A stretch of 64,000 nucleotides of DNA from Wolbachia endosymbiont of Ctenocephalides felis wCfeT (GTDB lineage Bacteria > Pseudomonadota > Alphaproteobacteria > Rickettsiales > Anaplasmataceae). Positions 60,769 through 64,000 of the stretch are shown in pieces. The DNA is taken from the NCBI RefSeq assembly GCF_012277295.1, contig NZ_CP051156.1, positions 1 to 64,000 of the forward strand, read 5' to 3'. A model generated the notes under the pieces. That model was not told where the DNA came from. It saw only the letters and a list, made by a program, of their open reading frames with translations, and made no database searches. The stretch's first letter is position 1; every line of letters starts with the position of its first letter. A program made the translations under genes and the position numbers.

Positions 60769-61311
60769 TTAAAACATATTTTTAAACTTCTGCCAAAACC
60801 CTGGCTTATTATCATTAACTTTTGTAAATGTTACATTCATGCAATATTTCGGATCTGGTGCATCATATTCAATGCTGAATGTTGAAACTTTATCGTTATT
60901 GTAAACATGTACATCATCGTATGATAGCCTTGTTGTATAGCATTTTATACGCTTCTGTTTATCAAATACTACTTCACCTGATTCTGTCTCAAGCTCTACA
61001 AATTTTGTCTTTTTCTGGCATTCCGTTATTTTGATTGAATCTTTCTCTAGCAGTATTGAAATTGGCAAGGTATTACCAGCGTACTCTTTAGCCAAGAGCT
61101 CACTTTGAGGATACATTTTTATCTTTTTGCCAAAATGTGAGTCTATAAAATTAGAGCTCCAAAATTTATCACCAGCGTGTACATATTCATCGGTTGCATA
61201 GGGTACACCGCCGTAAGTACACCGAATGTTATAATCCCCAACACCATTATCGTAAAAAAAATCATGAACTGCAGCATAGCTGCCAATCGTGTCATTAATA
61301 ATATAACTCAC
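60769..61311 (-). CDS. Hypothetical soluble protein
   Basis: The 180-residue protein is not recognised. It starts MSYIINDTIGSYAAVHDFFYD, is rich in Tyr, Asp and Lys, and ends NDNKPGFWQKFKNMF, an amphipathic basic tail. No signal peptide or membrane helix is seen. It lies on the minus strand 55 bases after ubiD, so it could share that transcript. Confidence 0.6.
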   Translation of the reverse strand: MSYIINDTIGSYAAVHDFFYDNGVGDYNIRCTYGGVPYATDEYVHAGDKFWSSNFIDSHFGKKIKMYPQSELLAKEYAGNTLPISILLEKDSIKITECQKKTKFVELETESGEVVFDKQKRIKCYTTRLSYDDVHVYNNDKVSTFSIEYDAPDPKYCMNVTFTKVNDNKPGFWQKFKNMF

Positions 61312-61366
61312 TACTTTACCTCTAGAATTTTAGCTTGAATTTATCATGCTGTAATAACTATATTAA

Positions 61367-62842
61367 TCAATCAAAAAATCCATACTCTTTCCACTTCTCT
61401 GTAACCTTTCTCACTATTTCCTCGTTCATTTCAATCTTTTTGCCCCATTCTCGTTTAGTTTCAGGCTGAATTTTATTTGTCGCATCAAATCCAATTTTTC
61501 CTCCAAGTCCACTTTCTGGAGAAGCAAAATCCAAGTAATCAATTGGTGCATTTTCAATCATAATTGTATCGCGTACTGGATCCATTCGCGTTGACATTGC
61601 CCACATAACTTCTTTCCAATCACGTATATTTATATCATCATCTATAACTATGATAAATTTTGTGTATAAAAACTGCTTGAGAAAAGAAAGTATGCCCATA
61701 ACAATCCTTTTTGCGTGCCCTGGGTAGGATTTTTTCATCGATACCACTGCTATTCTATATGAACAACCCTCTGGTGGTAGGTAAAAATCCACTATCTCTG
61801 GGAATTGATTGATCAAAATTGGTACAAAAATTTCATTCAGTGCTTCACCAAGTATTGACGGCTCATCTGGTGGTTTTCCAGTATAAGTACTGAGATAAAT
61901 TGGATTTTTACGCATTGTAATTGCAGTGATGTTAAATTCAGGAAATTGTTCAACAGAGTTATAGTAACCAGTGTGATCGCCATATGGCCCCTCATCTTGA
62001 TATCTATCCAAGCTGACATAACCCTCAAGCACAATTTCTGCATGAGCTGGCACTTGAAGCGGTATAGTTTTGCAATTCACAAGTTCTAACGGCTTTTTGC
62101 GCAGCAATCCGGCAAATTGATATTCCGAAAGTGTTTCTGGTACCGGAGTAACGGCAGCAATAATTGTTGCAGGATCAGCTCCAATTACAGCAGCGGCAGG
62201 AAATTTCATATCCTGTCTTTTCTCCTTCCATCTTTTGTGATGGCTCGCACCTCCACGGTGTGCAAGCCAGCGCATTAGAGTCGTTTTTTTATCTATAACC
62301 TGCATGCGATATATTCCCAGGTTAAAATTGTCCTGTTTATTATCTGTTGGGTCTCTTGTTACCACGATTGGCCAGGTAATCAGTGGTGCTGGTTCATTTG
62401 GCCAGCATGTTTGAATTGGCAATAGACTAAGGTCCACTTCATCTCCTGTAAGCACTACTTCTTGACATGGAGCTTTACTCACAACCTTACTTCGCATGGA
62501 TAATACTACCTTCAACAAAGGAAACATTTTTATGACATCTTTAAAGTTCTTTGGTGGCTCAGGAGATTGCAAAAACGCTAAAAGTTTACCAAGGTCTCTT
62601 AATTCATGACTGAGCCCTAGGGTAATTCTTTCGATAGTGCCAAACAGGTTAACTAAGACTGGAATTGAATTTTTACCGTGTTCTGTGACAACATTTTCAA
62701 AAATGATCGCAGGCCCTTTATTCGACAAAACCCGGCGATGAATTTCTGTAATCTCAAGAATTGTTGAAACTTCTTCCTTTATTCTGATGAGATCGTTTCT
62801 TTCTTCTAGAACTTTGATGAAGTCACGTAAGTTATCATACAT
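61367..62842 (-). CDS. ubiD: UbiD family prFMN decarboxylase (4-hydroxy-3-polyprenylbenzoate decarboxylase)
   Basis: The 491-residue protein matches Ubi[21 protein letters not shown] at the start, NFGLGIYRM-like [21 protein letters not shown], the [10 protein letters not shown] loop with its active-site acid, and [16 protein letters not shown]. It removes the carboxyl group of the ubiquinone precursor using prenylated FMN made by UbiX. It would supply quinone for complex I, two of whose subunits are in this window. Confidence 0.95.
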   Translation of the reverse strand: MYDNLRDFIKVLEERNDLIRIKEEVSTILEITEIHRRVLSNKGPAIIFENVVTEHGKNSIPVLVNLFGTIERITLGLSHELRDLGKLLAFLQSPEPPKNFKDVIKMFPLLKVVLSMRSKVVSKAPCQEVVLTGDEVDLSLLPIQTCWPNEPAPLITWPIVVTRDPTDNKQDNFNLGIYRMQVIDKKTTLMRWLAHRGGASHHKRWKEKRQDMKFPAAAVIGADPATIIAAVTPVPETLSEYQFAGLLRKKPLELVNCKTIPLQVPAHAEIVLEGYVSLDRYQDEGPYGDHTGYYNSVEQFPEFNITAITMRKNPIYLSTYTGKPPDEPSILGEALNEIFVPILINQFPEIVDFYLPPEGCSYRIAVVSMKKSYPGHAKRIVMGILSFLKQFLYTKFIIVIDDDINIRDWKEVMWAMSTRMDPVRDTIMIENAPIDYLDFASPESGLGGKIGFDATNKIQPETKREWGKKIEMNEEIVRKVTEKWKEYGFFD

Positions 62843-63065
62843 GTTCTTATTTTATGGATTTATTCAGTTTTTGCTATGAGAAATTCAACCAATATGGGTT
62901 GAAATCCATAGGTTTTAAGTGCTGCCTAAAATGGTTATAGGATGCCAGAATTCTTGAGGTGTGTAAATAACAGTTGAAATATTTATAATTTCATCTTATA
63001 CTAGATATAAAAGTTTAAATGTTTTCATATATAATTTGAAAAGCGTTTAATTGTGGGAGACATAT

Positions 63066-64000
63066 ATGGCTGGCAAAGGAAATAAAGGGCAAAATCAAAA
63101 TAAAGAGTCTATTTGGGCTAGAATATGTGGTGTCATAAAGAGCGGTGCCACCACTGTAGCTAAAGTTGGATGGAGAGTTGTTGTAGTTACAGGCAAAGGT
63201 TTAATATATCCTGCAAAGAAGGGGAACTGGTTTAAATCCTGGGATAGAGTAAAGCACGATATAAAAAATGGTTTCCGCCGCATTATTGGGAAGGAAGAGC
63301 TACCTTATCGTCCTCCTATAAAAAATACAGGTTCTAGTAAAAAACATAGTTTTTGTGTAGTAGATCAGGCGAAAGATGGAAGGGTTGTATCTATGGCATC
63401 AAGGACTCTTACAGGGGACATACCTTATTTGAGTAATGAGAAGTTAGGACAAATAGAAAAAGAATTTCCAGATATAACTATAGATAGGGCAGGTAATAAA
63501 ATCTTAATTAAATTTGATGTTGAAGAAATAGTTAAGAGTGTTGAAGATGATCCTAATAACAAAGGAAAGAGTAAGAAAGAAATTAGAGAGCTTACTCTTA
63601 AAAAAATTGAAGAAAGAATTGGTGGTAATTTGAAAGGCCTTGCAAGAATTGCTGGTGGGGAGTTTAAAAAGTATGAAGATAGAGAGTGGCTGCGTGGCAA
63701 TGCAATAAATTTATTGCGAGGCTATGAGAATAGGAAACAGCAGGAGGCATCAGAAGCTTTAACGCCAAATCAAGGTGTACAGCCTGCACAAGGTGGACCA
63801 TCAGAAGCTATAAGGCAAAATCCTGTAGGCGTACAGCCTGCACAAGGTGGACTATCAGAAGCTATAAGGTCAAATCCTACACTAGGCGTACAGCCAGCAC
63901 AAGGCAAACCACCTGTGCAAAATGTGTCATTAGAAGAGGATGATAAAAGAAAGAGTGACATGGTAAGTGAAGGAGGTCCATTATTTGATGATAAAATTGT
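63066..64000 (+). CDS. Repeat-containing hypothetical protein, 3' end beyond window
   Basis: The frame starts at ATG 63066 after a GGGAG ribosome site and is open for 311 codons to the window end. Residues 1-30 are polar (MAGKGNKGQNQNKESIWARI), followed by one moderately hydrophobic stretch (TTVAKVGWRVVVVTGKG). A basic region of about 180 residues, a Gln/Pro/Ala repeat array (63750-63914) and an acidic stretch (LEEDDKRKSD) follow. No family recognised. The basic, repeat-bearing character suits a secreted or surface protein, but this is a guess. Confidence 0.68.
   Translation, partial: MAGKGNKGQNQNKESIWARICGVIKSGATTVAKVGWRVVVVTGKGLIYPAKKGNWFKSWDRVKHDIKNGFRRIIGKEELPYRPPIKNTGSSKKHSFCVVDQAKDGRVVSMASRTLTGDIPYLSNEKLGQIEKEFPDITIDRAGNKILIKFDVEEIVKSVEDDPNNKGKSKKEIRELTLKKIEERIGGNLKGLARIAGGEFKKYEDREWLRGNAINLLRGYENRKQQEASEALTPNQGVQPAQGGPSEAIRQNPVGVQPAQGGLSEAIRSNPTLGVQPAQGKPPVQNVSLEEDDKRKSDMVSEGGPLFDDKI
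63750..63914 (+). repeat. Tandem repeats of 51-60 bp in the 63-kb gene
   Basis: Three units read SEALTPNQGVQPAQGGP, SEAIRQNPVGVQPAQGGL and SEAIRSNPTLGVQPAQGKPP. The core GVQPAQG is constant and unit length grows by whole codons, so the frame is kept. This is likely to vary in copy number between strains. Confidence 0.88.

Overview
The window is about 64 kb of a Wolbachia chromosome (Alphaproteobacteria, Rickettsiales, Anaplasmataceae). The DNA is AT-rich. The gene set is that of a reduced intracellular symbiont: a virB8-virB9-virB10-virB11-virD4 type IV secretion operon beside ribA, split nuo genes, ankyrin-repeat and J-domain membrane proteins, a surface porin-like protein, and many insertion sequences. 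The clearest genus marker is a cifA-cifB (cytoplasmic incompatibility factor) locus at 53.7-57.3 kb.

Layout. 0-5 kb: an IS66 remnant cut by the window edge, tRNA-Val, a large outer-membrane porin-like gene with a hairpin terminator, and an intact IS66. 5-15 kb, minus strand: polA, tatD, rppH, a P-loop kinase-like gene split by IS66, an MFS transporter, nusB, ribH and yidC. 15-20 kb, plus strand: a retropepsin-like protease, a stop-interrupted gene resembling YopT/C58 cysteine proteases, parA-parB and an aspartate aminotransferase. 20-27.5 kb, minus strand: virD4, virB11, virB10, virB9, virB8, ribA and tRNA-Leu. 27.6-38 kb: a metallophosphoesterase, an IS5-type element and an IS66 composite that broke a J-domain gene, a frameshifted ABC exporter, nuoG, rplU, rpmA and tRNA-Ile. 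38-48.7 kb: a decayed SF2-type helicase gene, IS66, a 5'-truncated ankyrin gene, a LolC/E-type permease, a coiled-coil membrane protein, a HemY-like protein, IS66 and nuoD. 48.8-53.7 kb: a charged coiled-coil protein, aspS and IS66. 53.7-60 kb: an accessory island on the minus strand with an unrecognised frameshifted gene, a small membrane protein, cifA and cifB. 60-64 kb: rsmD, a hypothetical, ubiD, and a repeat-containing protein that runs off the window.

Seven IS66 copies (about 1.46 kb, single ORF) plus a 93-bp fragment dominate the plasticity. The copies show graded decay, and they have split or truncated at least four genes: the P-loop kinase, the J-domain protein, the helicase/ankyrin junction, and cifB.

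The most interesting content is the cif locus. cifA is intact. cifB encodes two PD-(D/E)XK nuclease domains, both with their acidic/lysine motifs, but it has a frameshift near its 5' end and an IS66 at its 3' end. If the sequence is right, rescue potential could be kept while the CI-inducing partner is damaged. The split C58-like protease gene and the IS-split genes, two of which can be rebuilt across target duplications, are the next most useful observations. All function calls come from reading motifs by eye; no database search was run.
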